NCBI RefSeq assembly: GCF_026344005.1 | Contig: NZ_JAPKNH010000005.1 | Coordinates: 248,001 to 312,000 of the forward strand | Direction: 5' to 3' | DNA length: 64,000 nt | Source of the DNA: Kaistia terrae | Lineage (GTDB): Bacteria; Pseudomonadota; Alphaproteobacteria; Rhizobiales; Kaistiaceae | In this document: piece by piece, positions 8,773-17,986 of the stretch | How the letters are laid out: the number at the start of each line of letters is the position of its first letter | How positions within the stretch are numbered: position 1 is the first letter of the stretch | Program-made: the position numbers and the translations under genes | Notes under the pieces: generated by a model | What the model saw: only the letters and a program-made list of their open reading frames with translations | Told to the model about the DNA's origin: nothing | The model's database searches: none

Positions 8773-8796
8773 TTGTTATCATACGACGAATAACAA
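8773..8796. promoter_or_regulatory. Inverted repeat upstream of pyc, candidate operator
   Basis: TTGTTAT at 8773-8779 and ATAACAA at 8790-8796 are perfect 7-base arms 10 bases apart, in an AT-rich patch about 110 bases before the pyc start. Position and symmetry suggest a regulator site; the binding protein is unknown. The rest of the 8666-9088 gap holds this patch and repeats A5 and A6; I see no gene in it. Confidence 0.4.
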
Positions 8797-8890
8797 AGCC
8801 GTCTGAGCGTCTTGCCCGCGATGCCTGCTGGATATTGGACGTCCCGGCGATGAAGCCCAGGAAGGCTCCTCATCCGGCCCCAAGCTCGAC

Positions 8891-8938
8891 CATCATCCTG
8901 AGGTGCCCGGCGAAGCCGGGCCTCGAAGGGGGGTCCAG
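8891..8938. repeat. Class A REP-like palindrome, copy A5
   Basis: CATCATCCTGAGGTG, CCCGGC-GAA-GCCGGG hairpin, CCTCGAAGGGGGGTCCAG. Inverted relative to A6, 44 bases away, a BIME-like pair between pyc and opgH. Confidence 0.88.
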
Positions 8939-8982
8939 TGGATGCGGATTGCTGGGCGGATTTCTCCGTACTTCCGGACCCA

Positions 8983-9032
8983 CTGGACCCTCCTTCGAGG
9001 CTTCGCTTGCGCGAAGCACCTCAGGATGATGG
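8983..9032. repeat. Class A REP-like palindrome, copy A6
   Basis: TGGACCCTCCTTCGAGG, GCTTCGC-TT-GCGCGAAGC, ACCTCAGGATGATGG. Partner of A5. Confidence 0.88.
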
Positions 9033-9088
9033 TGGAGCAGGCCGATCGCCCTGGATGGCCCGGCTATTTCGAATTATGGGCGAGACAC

Positions 9089-11290
9089 TCAGGCCGGCAA
9101 CGAGCTGAGCCGCTGGAGCAGGGCCGGGGTCGCCATCACCATGGCGCGTTCCTGTGGCGTCAGGAAGGATACGGCCTCGGTAATCGTGACGGCTTCCTCG
9201 AGCTTGGCGATCGCCTGTGCCTCGACCGGATCGATCTTTCCACGCGGACGGGCGGGAACGGCATCGGTCAAGGCGAGGTGAATGGCCCGGAGATTTTCGT
9301 CGCTGGCAACGGCGGCGAGCCCGGGCGGGTTCTCGATCGCCGCCTCGTAAGCCGGCCGCACCTCGGCCGCGACCAGCGCCACGGCCGGCGGATCCACTTC
9401 TTCCGGCGTGCGCAGCAGGCCCATCCGGCGGATGAAGCGGCCGATCTTGTTCGAGCCGGTCATGCCGGAAACCGGCACCACCAGCAGCAGACCGAGAATG
9501 GCCGGCGAAAGCCAGGCGACCAGCACCAGAGAATCGAGCCAGGCGGCGCAGAGCAGCGCGACGCCGAGCAGGAAGTGCCAGCGATGGCGGACGATCAGCG
9601 AGCCGATCGGCACGCCGCCATCATCGCGACGCTGCGGTTTCCAGCCGGAATCGCGGCCGAGCAGGATTGATACGATGGCGCCGGTATGGACCAGCATCAT
9701 CACCGGGGCGATCAGGGCCGAGATGATGATCTCGAACAGGAAGCTCGCAATCGTGCGGAAGCCGCCGACCTTGCGCCGGTCGGTGCGGTTGCGCAGGAAC
9801 GAGACGAGGCCGAGCAGCTTGGGGCCGAACAGGATGACCAGCGTCAGGCCGAACAGGCGCAAGGCGCGCTCGGCGTCGATCACGGGCCAGGTCGGGAAGA
9901 GCTGGAAATCGTCGGTGAAATATTCCGGCCGGATGAAATGCGCCTGCAGCGACAGCGCCAGGCCGGCGAGGATCAGGAGCAGCCAGAGCGGCGAGGCGAG
10001 ATAGGAGCCGATGCCGGTCAAGAGATGGATGCGGCTGACCCAGTGCAGGCCGCGCGCCGGCAGCACGAGGACGTGCTGAAGGTTGCCCTGGCACCAGCGG
10101 CGGTCGCGCACGGCCAGGTCGATGATCGAGGGCGGGCTTTCCTCATAGGAGCCGGCGAGGTCCTCGGCGATCCGCACCGTCCAGCCGGCCCGGCGCAGCA
10201 GCGCTGCCTCGACGAAATCATGGCTGAGGATATGGCCACCGAAAGGCGGCTTGCCCGGCAGATCCGGCAGGCCGGCCGAATCCATGAAGGCGCGGGTGCG
10301 GATGATGGCGTTGTGGCCCCAGTAATTGCCTTCCGAGCCGGTCCAGAACGCCAGACCGGCGCCGACGACCGGGCCATAGACGCGGCCGGCGAACTGCTGC
10401 AGGCGGGCGACGATGGTGGTGCCGTTGACGAGCGCCGGGATGGTCTGGATCAGGCCCGCATCGGGGTCTTCCTCCATACGGCGCGCCAGTTCGACGATCG
10501 TCTCGGGGGCGATCAGGCTGTCGGCGTCGAGCACCAGCATATGGTCGTAGGCAGCGCCCCAGCGGGTGCAGAAATCAGCGACATTGCCGGACTTGCGCGC
10601 GACGTTCTTGCGGCGGCGGCGATAGTAGATCCGGGCCCTGTCGCCGAGACGGGCGCGCAGCGTCAGCAGCGCTGCTTCCTCGGCGAAGGCGACATCGGGA
10701 TCGGTGGTGTCGGAAAGAATGAACCAGTCGAACGCCGGACCCTGACGCAATTCGTCGAGACCTATCGCCATGGCCTCGACCGCGGCGAAGACCCGCGACG
10801 GGTCCTCGTTATAGGTCGGCATCAGCATGGCGGTCTTGGTGCCGAGCGGGCCGGGCGGCGTGCGCTTTTGCCGGTAGCGGCGGGCCATGACGACGCCATA
10901 GCCGGCGATCGCGCTGACGAAGGCGAGCGCGATCCAGCCGAAATTCAGCGCGAACAGGACCAGGACAGCGATCTCGATCGGCGTCAGTCCGCCGACGATG
11001 AGCACCTGCTCCATCTCGTAGACGGCGATGGCGGCCAGCAGGAAGGCGGAGCCGAGGATGCCGATGCGCCGGAACCAGGACGAACGCGACCGGCGCGGAT
11101 CGACAAAGCTCCGCCGTTCACGGCGGCGAAAGCGCCACAGCGATTGCGTCGGCATGTCGGACGGGGTTTCCGCCGGCGTGCCGGGCTGGGGGGCGGGGGC
11201 CGTTTCGTCCTCGGGGACGCGATGGGCCGGGGGAGTCATGTCCCCCGACTGTGCCGTTTCCGCGTTTGGAAAAGCGATTACGCCGTCCAT
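9089..11290 (-). CDS. opgH: Glucans biosynthesis glucosyltransferase OpgH (MdoH)
   Basis: 733-residue inner-membrane family 2 glycosyltransferase that polymerises glucose from UDP-glucose into the beta-1,2 backbone of osmoregulated periplasmic glucans. About 75 cytoplasmic residues come first, then two membrane helices (about 77-97 and 108-130). The catalytic domain has MLVLDADSLIAPET and the acceptor motif RDRRWCQGN (the QXXRW-like region). It ends with several further helices and a cytoplasmic tail. Length is close to the shorter alphaproteobacterial OpgH. The ATG at 11290 lies inside the end of opgG (13-base overlap), so the two form an operon with opgG first. Confidence 0.94.
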   Translation of the reverse strand: MDGVIAFPNAETAQSGDMTPPAHRVPEDETAPAPQPGTPAETPSDMPTQSLWRFRRRERRSFVDPRRSRSSWFRRIGILGSAFLLAAIAVYEMEQVLIVGGLTPIEIAVLVLFALNFGWIALAFVSAIAGYGVVMARRYRQKRTPPGPLGTKTAMLMPTYNEDPSRVFAAVEAMAIGLDELRQGPAFDWFILSDTTDPDVAFAEEAALLTLRARLGDRARIYYRRRRKNVARKSGNVADFCTRWGAAYDHMLVLDADSLIAPETIVELARRMEEDPDAGLIQTIPALVNGTTIVARLQQFAGRVYGPVVGAGLAFWTGSEGNYWGHNAIIRTRAFMDSAGLPDLPGKPPFGGHILSHDFVEAALLRRAGWTVRIAEDLAGSYEESPPSIIDLAVRDRRWCQGNLQHVLVLPARGLHWVSRIHLLTGIGSYLASPLWLLLILAGLALSLQAHFIRPEYFTDDFQLFPTWPVIDAERALRLFGLTLVILFGPKLLGLVSFLRNRTDRRKVGGFRTIASFLFEIIISALIAPVMMLVHTGAIVSILLGRDSGWKPQRRDDGGVPIGSLIVRHRWHFLLGVALLCAAWLDSLVLVAWLSPAILGLLLVVPVSGMTGSNKIGRFIRRMGLLRTPEEVDPPAVALVAAEVRPAYEAAIENPPGLAAVASDENLRAIHLALTDAVPARPRGKIDPVEAQAIAKLEEAVTITEAVSFLTPQERAMVMATPALLQRLSSLPA

Positions 11291-12864
11291 CGATAGACCC
11301 AGGTCTCCGCCGGTCGCTCATCAGGGAAATCCAGCACGACGCGGAGTTCCACCAGGGTGGCATCTTCCGGATCGAGCTGGAAATTGACTCGCCAGCCTTC
11401 GCCCAGCTTCGGGTTGGGGATCAGCCCGACATGGCTGATCTTACCCTTGGACGCGGTCACCGTCGCCTTCGGTTCCGGCGCCGGCTTGCCGTCCAGCGGC
11501 AGCGGGGGAGCAAAATCGATCACAATGCGGCGAGGCGGCGAGTCGCCATCGAGGATGGCGCGGCCGATGCGCGTGCCGGCGACGACCATGCCGCCCGCCA
11601 CGTATTGCGGATCGCCGCCCCAGGACAGGCGATAGGCGAAGGCGTATTCGGTGCCAGCGGCGATCGTGTCCTTCGGCTGCCAGTAGCAGACGATGTTGTC
11701 GTGCACTTCCGAGTTGGTCGGAATCTCGACCAGCGTCACGGCGCCCTGGCCCCAGTCGCCGACCGGCTCGACCCAGAGGCTCGGCCGCGCTTCATAGGAA
11801 GCCTCGAGATCCTCGTAATTGTCGAACACCCGGTTGCGCTGCATCAGGCCGAAGCCGCGCGGGCCGGCATCGACAAAGGCGCTGATCTGCAGCGTGGACG
11901 GATTGGACAGCGGACGCCAGAGGCGCTCGCCACGGCCGTTGACCATCAGCAGGCCGTCCGAATCGTGCACTTCGGGGCGGAAATCGTCGATGCCGATGCG
12001 GTCGTTCGAGCCGAAGAAATACATGCTGGTGCCCGGCGCCAGGCCTACCTTGGTCAAATCGGCGCGCGGGAACAGGGTCGCCTCGACGTCCATCGTGGTC
12101 GGATAGCCGGGGCGGATGGTGAAGCGGTAAGCGCCGGCAGCACTCGGGCTGTCGAGCAGCGCATGGAGGACGATGGTGTCGCCTTCCTTGATCGGGGTCT
12201 CGACCCAGAAGGCGCGGAAGATCGGGAATTCCTCGCCCTCGGGCTCGGCCGTCTTGATGGCGAGGCCGCGGGCGGAGATGCCATAGATCTGTCCACGGCC
12301 GACGGCGCGGAAATAGCTGGCGCCCTGGAAGACGAGGATCTCGTCGAAATATTCGGGCTTGTTGATCGGGCCGTGCACGCGGATGCCGGCAAAGCCGATG
12401 TCGGTATCGGGGATGCCCTTGGGGACCAGCGGCCCGAAGTCGAACATGTTGGTCGAGTAGGGCAGGTGGCTGGCCTGGCCGTCCTTGACGATCGCAACCT
12501 CGATCGGCTCCTTGAAGTAGAAGCCCGGATGGAACAGCTGCAGCTTGAACGGCAGTCCATCATCGGCCCAGACCGACGCGGCCGACTTGAAGCGGATGTC
12601 GCGATACTGGTCGTAGGTGAGGTTCTCCAGCACCTCCGGCAGGCGCGAGGTCGGCGCTGCGAACGGCACGCGCGACAGGCGGCGCGCAATCTCGGCCACG
12701 GTGGACCGCGTGAAGGGACCATCCGTCGCAAGAGACGCGGCGACATTGTTGGCCTGTGCCATGGCCTCAACCGGGTACAGGTTGCCGATGGCCGCGACGG
12801 CGACAAAGGCGCCGGCGGATGCCAGCAGGCGGCGCCGCGAAATCATGTACGGAGTCACTGTCAT
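11278..12864 (-). CDS. opgG: Periplasmic glucan biosynthesis protein OpgG/OpgD (MdoG)
   Basis: 528 residues, full family length (about 510-550). It acts in the periplasm to shape or branch glucan chains exported by OpgH. The N terminus carries a twin-arginine signal (S-R-R-R-L-L-A-S at about residues 9-16, then a hydrophobic stretch to about A-M-A), suggesting folded export through Tat. That is usual for OpgD but not for E. coli OpgG. The body shows family blocks such as LPYSTNMFDFGPL, GFAGIRVHGPINKPEYFDE and RNRVFDNYEDLEASYE(A)RPSLWVEP. First gene of the opgG-opgH operon. An alternative start is the Met at residue 7, directly before the twin-arginine motif. Confidence 0.94.
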   Translation of the reverse strand: MTVTPYMISRRRLLASAGAFVAVAAIGNLYPVEAMAQANNVAASLATDGPFTRSTVAEIARRLSRVPFAAPTSRLPEVLENLTYDQYRDIRFKSAASVWADDGLPFKLQLFHPGFYFKEPIEVAIVKDGQASHLPYSTNMFDFGPLVPKGIPDTDIGFAGIRVHGPINKPEYFDEILVFQGASYFRAVGRGQIYGISARGLAIKTAEPEGEEFPIFRAFWVETPIKEGDTIVLHALLDSPSAAGAYRFTIRPGYPTTMDVEATLFPRADLTKVGLAPGTSMYFFGSNDRIGIDDFRPEVHDSDGLLMVNGRGERLWRPLSNPSTLQISAFVDAGPRGFGLMQRNRVFDNYEDLEASYEARPSLWVEPVGDWGQGAVTLVEIPTNSEVHDNIVCYWQPKDTIAAGTEYAFAYRLSWGGDPQYVAGGMVVAGTRIGRAILDGDSPPRRIVIDFAPPLPLDGKPAPEPKATVTASKGKISHVGLIPNPKLGEGWRVNFQLDPEDATLVELRVVLDFPDERPAETWVYRWTA

Positions 12865-13093
12865 TTTCTGTCTGTTTTCTCGGGAAACCGGAGTAGTTGC
12901 CCGAACTTAGGGTCGAACTGTGGTGAAAATCGCACGCTGTCTCTGCCGTAGCCGATTTGGTCGCGGAGGTCGATGGGCGACGGGCAGGGTTGGCGTAGGG
13001 TCGACAGGAAACATTCCGGGGAAAACCACGGAACCAGGCGTGCCGCGGCCCGTCCATGCCCGATGGCTCAAATCCGACAAAGCCGCGATCTCC

Positions 13094-13121
13094 CGCGCCA
13101 AGGTTTGGGTTCGTTGGCGCG
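13094..13121. promoter_or_regulatory. Inverted repeat in the opgG-rbsK divergent gap
   Basis: CGCGCCAA (13094-13101) and TTGGCGCG (13114-13121) are perfect 8-base arms 12 bases apart, in the 487-base divergent gap. A TTAA-N7-TTAT sequence follows at 13125-13139, a weak CtrA-like half match. No gene or other feature is visible in the gap. Confidence 0.3.
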
Positions 13122-13351
13122 AGCTTAACCGTGTTTTATCGATAGCGGAATGTCGCATGCGAAGCCCGGTGATCATATTTAGGGCTGCCTTGCTCCATCG
13201 CCGATGCCGGTTGTCATGGTGAAGCGTTGCACTCTGTATCCGCGACCGCCACCTGCTACTTGTGCCCACCTTGGCGCGTCGGCATTCTCTGCGGCGCTGG
13301 CCACCTGAAATGCGCTATGACGCCAATGAACATTCTGTCGAGGAAGCTCTC

Positions 13352-14269
13352 ATGATTACGGTTTTCGGCTCCATCAATATCGATCTCGTCACGACGACGG
13401 CGCGCCTGCCGCGCCCGGGCGAGACGGTGCCCGGATCCGAATATCGGCTGATCCCCGGCGGCAAGGGGGCCAACCAGGCGTTGGCGGCGCGGCGGGCGGG
13501 GGCCGTGGTCAAGATGATCGGCGCCGTCGGCGACGATGACATGGCGGCGACCGCTCTGGCCGAACTCGATGCCGGGGGTGTCGATCTCTCCGGCGTCCAG
13601 CGCCGCGGCAAGACCACCGGCATGGCGGTGATCACCGTCGACGACCACGCGGAAAACACCATCGTGCTGTCGCCGGGCGCCAACGCCAAGCTGGCTGCGA
13701 CCGATCTCCAAGAGGACGCCATCGGCGCGGGCGACACGCTGCTGCTGCAGATGGAAGTACCTTTTGCCGAGACGCTGGCCGCGGCCCGTACGGCCAAGGC
13801 CGCCGGCGCGCGCGTGATCCTCTCGATCGCACCCTTCCTGCCGGTCGAGCGCGAAGCCTTCGCCGATATCGACATGATCCTGGTCAACGAGACGGAAGCC
13901 GGCGATCTCGCGCGCCATCTCGGCCTCAATCCGGGTTCCACGGGCGCCGAGACCGTCGCGAAGCTGGCGCGCGAGTTGAAGCGCACCGTCATCGCCACCC
14001 TTGGCGCGGATGGCGCCGTCGCCGCGACGCTGGACGACACGATCAGCGTTCCGGCGCTCAAGGTCGTTCCGGTTGACACGACTGGCGCGGGCGACACGTT
14101 CTGCGGCGTGCTGGCGGCTCTGCTCGACGAAGGCGCCGATCTCGCGACGGCGATGCGCCACGCCTCGGTCGCCGGCTCGCTCGCCTGCGCCAAGGCGGGC
14201 GCGCAGCCCAGCTTCCCCCTGCGGGAAGCGATCGAATTGTCGCTGGGCGTCGATCCCGCTTTTCCGTGA
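13352..14269 (+). CDS. rbsK: Ribokinase
   Basis: 305-residue PfkB-family sugar kinase that phosphorylates D-ribose to ribose 5-phosphate. The substrate motif P-G-G-K-G-A-N-Q-A is at residues 35-43, and the anion-hole and catalytic motif DTTGAGDTFCG has the base Asp248. Start ATG at 13352 has GAGGAAG nine bases upstream; the longer frame to 13262 lacks conserved residues. Followed by a uxaA-type gene on the same strand about 140 bases on, suggesting a sugar-use group, but no transporter is adjacent. Other PfkB kinases share these motifs; the GGKGANQA form favours ribokinase. Confidence 0.9.
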   Translation: MITVFGSINIDLVTTTARLPRPGETVPGSEYRLIPGGKGANQALAARRAGAVVKMIGAVGDDDMAATALAELDAGGVDLSGVQRRGKTTGMAVITVDDHAENTIVLSPGANAKLAATDLQEDAIGAGDTLLLQMEVPFAETLAAARTAKAAGARVILSIAPFLPVEREAFADIDMILVNETEAGDLARHLGLNPGSTGAETVAKLARELKRTVIATLGADGAVAATLDDTISVPALKVVPVDTTGAGDTFCGVLAALLDEGADLATAMRHASVAGSLACAKAGAQPSFPLREAIELSLGVDPAFP

Positions 14270-14407
14270 CAGCCCGCCGGTGCTGATGTAAGACAACCGA
14301 CAAGATCGATCACTGGTGAATTTCATCTTCACCTGAAAACCAACTGAGCCTCATCCGTCCCCCGCCGGATGGGGCAATTGCCCTTGCCTCTTGTTAAGAG
14401 AATCTCG

Positions 14408-15940
14408 ATGAGCGTCACCACCGCTGCCCAGCCCCGCACCCTGCGCCTGAACTCGACCGACAATGTCCGCGTTGCCATCGACACGATCATGCCGGGATCG
14501 ATCGTCGAGGGCGTCACCGCGTCCCAGCGCGTGCCCAAGGGCCACAAGCTGGCCGTCACCGGCATCGCCGAGGGTTCGCCGGTGCTGAAATTTGGCCAGA
14601 TCATCGGCTTCGCCAAGGCGCCGATCGCGCCGGGCGAGTGGGTGCATGAGCATAATTGCGGCATGTCCGAATTCGACCGCGACTATCAGTTCGCGGAAGG
14701 CGCGCATGATGACGGCCTGCTGCCGCTCAACGAGCGTCGCCATTTCGACGGCTTCCACCGTCCCAATGGCAAGGTCGGCACGCGCAACTATATCGGCATC
14801 CTCACCAGCGTGAATTGCTCGGCCACCGTCGCGCGCTACATCGCCGACGCCTTCAATCGTTCGGATATCCTCAAGGACTATCCCAATGTCGACGGTGTCG
14901 TCGCCTTCGTGCACGGCCAGGGCTGCGGCATGGGCGGCTCGGGCGAGGGCTATGAGACGCTGGAGCGGACGCAGTGGGGCTATGCCGCGCATCCGAACCT
15001 CGCCGGCGTTCTCGTCGTCGGCCTCGGCTGCGAAGTGTTCCAGATCCCGCGCCTGATGAAGCAGTACAATCTCGTCGAGCATGACGGCTTCCGCACGATG
15101 ACGATTCAGGAAACCGGCGGCACCCGCAAGACGATCGAGGCCGGCATCGCCGTCATCAAGGACATGCTGCCCGCCGCCAACGCCTACAAGCGCCAGGCGA
15201 CGCCCGTCTCCGAGATCATGGTCGGCCTGCAGTGCGGCGGCTCGGACGGCTATTCCGGCATCACCGCCAATCCGGCGCTGGGCTATGCCTCGGACATCCT
15301 GGTCCGGCATGGCGGCACGACGATCCTGTCGGAAACGCCGGAGATATACGGCGCCGAGCACCTGCTCACCCGCCGCGCGGCAAACCGCGAAGTCGGCGAG
15401 AAGCTGGTCGGCCTGATCAAGTGGTGGGAAGACTACACCGATCGCAACCAGGGCGAGATGAACAACAATCCGTCGCCCGGCAACAAGCTCGGCGGCCTGA
15501 CGACCATCCTGGAGAAGTCGCTCGGCGCGGCGGCCAAGGGCGGCACCTCGACCCTGCGCGGCGTCTACAAATATGCCGAGCCGGTCGACACGCATGGCTT
15601 TGTCTACATGGACAGCCCCGGCTATGACCCGGCCGCCGTCACCGGCCAGATCGCGTCGGGCGCCAACATGATCGTCTTCACGACGGGTCGTGGTTCGGCC
15701 GCCGGCTACAAGCCCACGCCGTCGATCAAGCTGGCGACGAATTCCGACGTCTATGCCCGCATGGAAGACGACATGGACATCAATTGCGGCGACGTCCTCG
15801 ACGGCGTCTCGATCGAGCAAAAGGGCCAGGAGATCTTCGACGAGATCGTCGCGGTTGCTTCCGGCAAGCATTCGAAGTCGGAAGACCTCGGCTATGGCGA
15901 CGCGGAATTCGTTCCGTGGCAGATCGGCGCCGTGATGTAA
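14408..15940 (+). CDS. uxaA: UxaA family hydrolase / altronate dehydratase
   Basis: 510 residues with the two-part structure of altronate/galactarate dehydratases. An N-terminal SAF domain spans about residues 15-95 (PGSIVEGVTASQRVPKGHKL, EWVHEHNCGM), followed by the large GD_AH catalytic region (GRKVGTRNYIGI-like NGKVGTRNYIGIL, VHGQGCGMGG, VGLGCEVFQ, GLQCGGSDGYSGITANPALG). Conserved Cys and His residues suit the iron-dependent dehydration of a hexonate to 2-keto-3-deoxygluconate. Start at 14408 chosen because the SAF domain begins shortly after; AAGAG lies upstream. Ends in a strong hairpin terminator. Altronate versus galactarate versus other aldonates cannot be settled from sequence. Confidence 0.87.
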   Translation: MSVTTAAQPRTLRLNSTDNVRVAIDTIMPGSIVEGVTASQRVPKGHKLAVTGIAEGSPVLKFGQIIGFAKAPIAPGEWVHEHNCGMSEFDRDYQFAEGAHDDGLLPLNERRHFDGFHRPNGKVGTRNYIGILTSVNCSATVARYIADAFNRSDILKDYPNVDGVVAFVHGQGCGMGGSGEGYETLERTQWGYAAHPNLAGVLVVGLGCEVFQIPRLMKQYNLVEHDGFRTMTIQETGGTRKTIEAGIAVIKDMLPAANAYKRQATPVSEIMVGLQCGGSDGYSGITANPALGYASDILVRHGGTTILSETPEIYGAEHLLTRRAANREVGEKLVGLIKWWEDYTDRNQGEMNNNPSPGNKLGGLTTILEKSLGAAAKGGTSTLRGVYKYAEPVDTHGFVYMDSPGYDPAAVTGQIASGANMIVFTTGRGSAAGYKPTPSIKLATNSDVYARMEDDMDINCGDVLDGVSIEQKGQEIFDEIVAVASGKHSKSEDLGYGDAEFVPWQIGAVM

Positions 15941-15968
15941 GGCCAGACCTTACTGCTCAGATTGCTGA

Positions 15969-16000
15969 AAGCCCTCGTCCAACCGGACGAGGGCTTTTTT
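15969..16000 (+). terminator. Rho-independent terminator after uxaA
   Basis: GCCCTCGTCC pairs with GGACGAGGGC around an AACC loop and is followed by six T. It lies 28 bases after the uxaA stop. Confidence 0.92.
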
Positions 16001-16094
16001 GTTGTCTGGAGGATCCGTCGGGTGGCTTTTCTTCACCTCTCCCTGAGGAGGCCTTTGCACAACGCCGAAAGGCAGTTCTGCAGCACCCCATGTC

Positions 16095-16143
16095 CAACAT
16101 CCTGAGGAGGCTTTCGAAGAAAGCCGTCTCGAAGGACGCACGA
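16095..16143. repeat. Class A-prime palindrome, copy A7
   Basis: CAACATCCTGAGGAGGCTT... GTCTCGAAGGACGCACG. It is related to class A but uses the AACATCCTGAGGAGG / CGTCTCGAAGGACGC ends. Confidence 0.75.
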
Positions 16144-16181
16144 CTGAAGGGCAGGATTCACTAGGGATTGCACGACGGCTC

Positions 16182-16223
16182 TGCGTCCTTCGAGACGGCC
16201 CTGCGGGCCTCCTCAGGATGTTG
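16182..16223. repeat. Class A-prime palindrome, copy A8
   Basis: TGCGTCCTTCGAGACGG, then CCTCCTCAGGATGTTG. Inverted partner of A7 in the uxaA/mntH convergent gap. Confidence 0.75.
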
Positions 16224-16242
16224 AGGTCGGGGTTCTGCAAAG

Positions 16243-16366
16243 GTCTCCTGAGGGAGAGGTCGAAGCACGTAGTGCGGCGGGTGAGGGTTTACGGTCTTTC
16301 CGGATGGTTCCCTAAACCCTCACCCGGACCTGCGGTCCGACCTCCCCCTCAGGGGGAGGTGAAGGA
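16243..16366. repeat. Class B compound palindrome, copy B1
   Basis: Left arm CTCCTGAGGGAGAGGTCG, GGGTGAGGGTTTACGG, a centre CCGGATGGTTCCCTAAACCCTCACCCG, then right arm CGACCTCCCCCTCAGGGGGAGGTGAAG. It occupies the convergent gap uxaA/mntH (15941-16380) with A7, A8 and the terminator; no gene is visible there. Confidence 0.85.
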
Positions 16367-16380
16367 AGGAGAACGGCGTC

Positions 16381-17730
16381 CTATCCACCCGTCATCACGT
16401 CGAAAATCAGCTTCATGTTCAGCACGATGATGAGCGTCGCGACGATGCCGGCGATGGCCGTCAGCCAGCGCGGGGCCGTGAAGTTGCCCATCTTGCGGCG
16501 CTCGGCCGTGAACATCACCAGCGGCACCACGGCAAAGGGTAGTTGCAGGCTGAGGATCACCTGCGACAGGATCAGCAACTGGCCGGCGCCGCTTTCGCCA
16601 TAGGCAATGGTGACGATGGCGGCCGGCACAATCGCGATGCCGCGCGTGATCAACCGGCGCAGCCAGGGCGCCAGGCGGATGTTGAGAAAGCCTTCCATGA
16701 CGATCTGTCCGGCCATGGTCGCCGTCACGGTCGAGTTGAGGCCGCAGCAGAGCAGGGCGACGGCGAACAGCGTTGGCGCCAGGGCCGAGCCGAGCAGCGG
16801 ATGCAGCAGCGCATAGGCCTTGTCGAGTTCGACCACTTCCGTGCTGCCCTTGGCGTGGAAGGCGGAAGCGGCGAGGACCAGGATCGAGGCGTTGATGGCG
16901 AGCGCGAAGAGCAGCGCCAGCGTTGAATCGAAGGTCGCGAAGCGGATCGCCTCGCGCTTGCCCTTGTCGTCGGCGTGATAGGCGCGGGTCTGCACGATAC
17001 CGGAATGCAGATAGAGATTATGCGGCATGACCGTCGCGCCGATGATGCCGAGCGCCAGATAGAGCATGTCCGGGTTGTTGACGATCTCGGGGTTGGGCAC
17101 GAAGCCGCCGATCAGATCGCCCCAGACAGGGTCGGCCATGACGATCTGCACCAGGAACGACACCGCGATGACGCCAAGCAGCGTGATCACCAGCGCCTCG
17201 ACCCAGCGAAAGCCCTTGGTCTGGAGATAAAGCACCAGGAAGACATCGAGCGCCGTGATGATGACGCCGATTTCGAGCGGGATGCCGAACAGCAGCTTGA
17301 GGCCGATCGCCGTGCCGATCACCTCGGCAAGGTCGGTGGCGCAGATCGCGATTTCGGCGAGCAGCCAGAGCACGGCGGCGACCGGGGCCGGATAGGCGTC
17401 GCGGCAGGCCTGGGCCAGGTCGCGGCCTGTGGCGATGGCGAGTCGCGCGGCCAGCGCCTGCAGGATCATCGCCATCAGGCTGGACAGCAGCACGACGAAC
17501 AGCAGCGTGTAGCCGAAGCGCGAGCCGCCGGCGATCGAGGTCGCCCAGTTGCCGGGATCCATATAGCCGACGGCGACCAGATAGCCGGGGCCGAGGAAGG
17601 CGGCGGCCTTGCGCCAGTTGGGCGCTCCCTCCGCCACCTGGATCGAGCCATGGACTTCGGAAAGCGAGGGCGCACCCCGCTCGCGGCGCCAGCCCGCGCC
17701 TGCCGATTTCTCTTCGTCGATCGTCCGCAT
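16381..17730 (-). CDS. mntH: Nramp family divalent metal transporter MntH
   Basis: 449-residue integral membrane protein with about 11 helices that imports Mn2+ (and Fe2+) with protons. The metal-binding first helix contains M-D-P-G-N-W-A-T, and helix 6 contains M-P-H-N-L-Y-L-H-S, both diagnostic of Nramp. Start chosen at the Met at 17730 rather than 17769, because the longer form would begin inside the palindromic operator. A Mur/Fur-type box lies 17-40 bases upstream, so manganese- or iron-responsive repression is likely. Transcribed convergently with uxaA. Confidence 0.95.
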   Translation of the reverse strand: MRTIDEEKSAGAGWRRERGAPSLSEVHGSIQVAEGAPNWRKAAAFLGPGYLVAVGYMDPGNWATSIAGGSRFGYTLLFVVLLSSLMAMILQALAARLAIATGRDLAQACRDAYPAPVAAVLWLLAEIAICATDLAEVIGTAIGLKLLFGIPLEIGVIITALDVFLVLYLQTKGFRWVEALVITLLGVIAVSFLVQIVMADPVWGDLIGGFVPNPEIVNNPDMLYLALGIIGATVMPHNLYLHSGIVQTRAYHADDKGKREAIRFATFDSTLALLFALAINASILVLAASAFHAKGSTEVVELDKAYALLHPLLGSALAPTLFAVALLCCGLNSTVTATMAGQIVMEGFLNIRLAPWLRRLITRGIAIVPAAIVTIAYGESGAGQLLILSQVILSLQLPFAVVPLVMFTAERRKMGNFTAPRWLTAIAGIVATLIIVLNMKLIFDVMTGG

Positions 17731-17746
17731 CGGGCTGCTTTCGAAT

Positions 17747-17770
17747 ATGCAACTGAGAACTATTTGCAAT
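17747..17770. promoter_or_regulatory. Candidate Mur/Fur-family operator before mntH
   Basis: ATGCAACTGAG (17747-17757) faces TATTTGCAAT (17761-17770), giving ATGCAA/TTGCAAT arms around an AGAAC-type centre. The TGCAA-N-TTGCA form, from memory, is like Mur-responsive sites of rhizobia. It sits 17-40 bases upstream of the mntH start on that strand. Confidence 0.65.
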
Positions 17771-17986
17771 TAAGGATCCAGCCGGATCCGAAGTCAACCG
17801 GAATTGCGGTAGCATCGCGCCCTTCTTCCTGCTGGGTCGGTAACGGTATCCGGCACGAGAGGGTTCCATCAGCATGGGCGACGGAGGTCGGGCGTCGAAC
17901 TGGACTGGCATGGTTCGCCGCCGCGCCCTAGTTTGTGTGCCTGACGATATCGATGCTCATCCCACCCCACCCTGTGAGGAATCTCC

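Noticed and set aside
9686-11296. Long plus-strand frame opposite opgH
   Set aside because: No motif; opgH on the other strand is clear.
13125-13139. TTAA-N7-TTAT as a CtrA site near opgG and rbsK
   Set aside because: Only a weak match, in a gap with no other cell-cycle signal; kept as a side remark only.
16095-16366. CRISPR-like array from repeated palindromes
   Set aside because: The repeats are dispersed, of mixed orientation and not regularly spaced by unique spacers.
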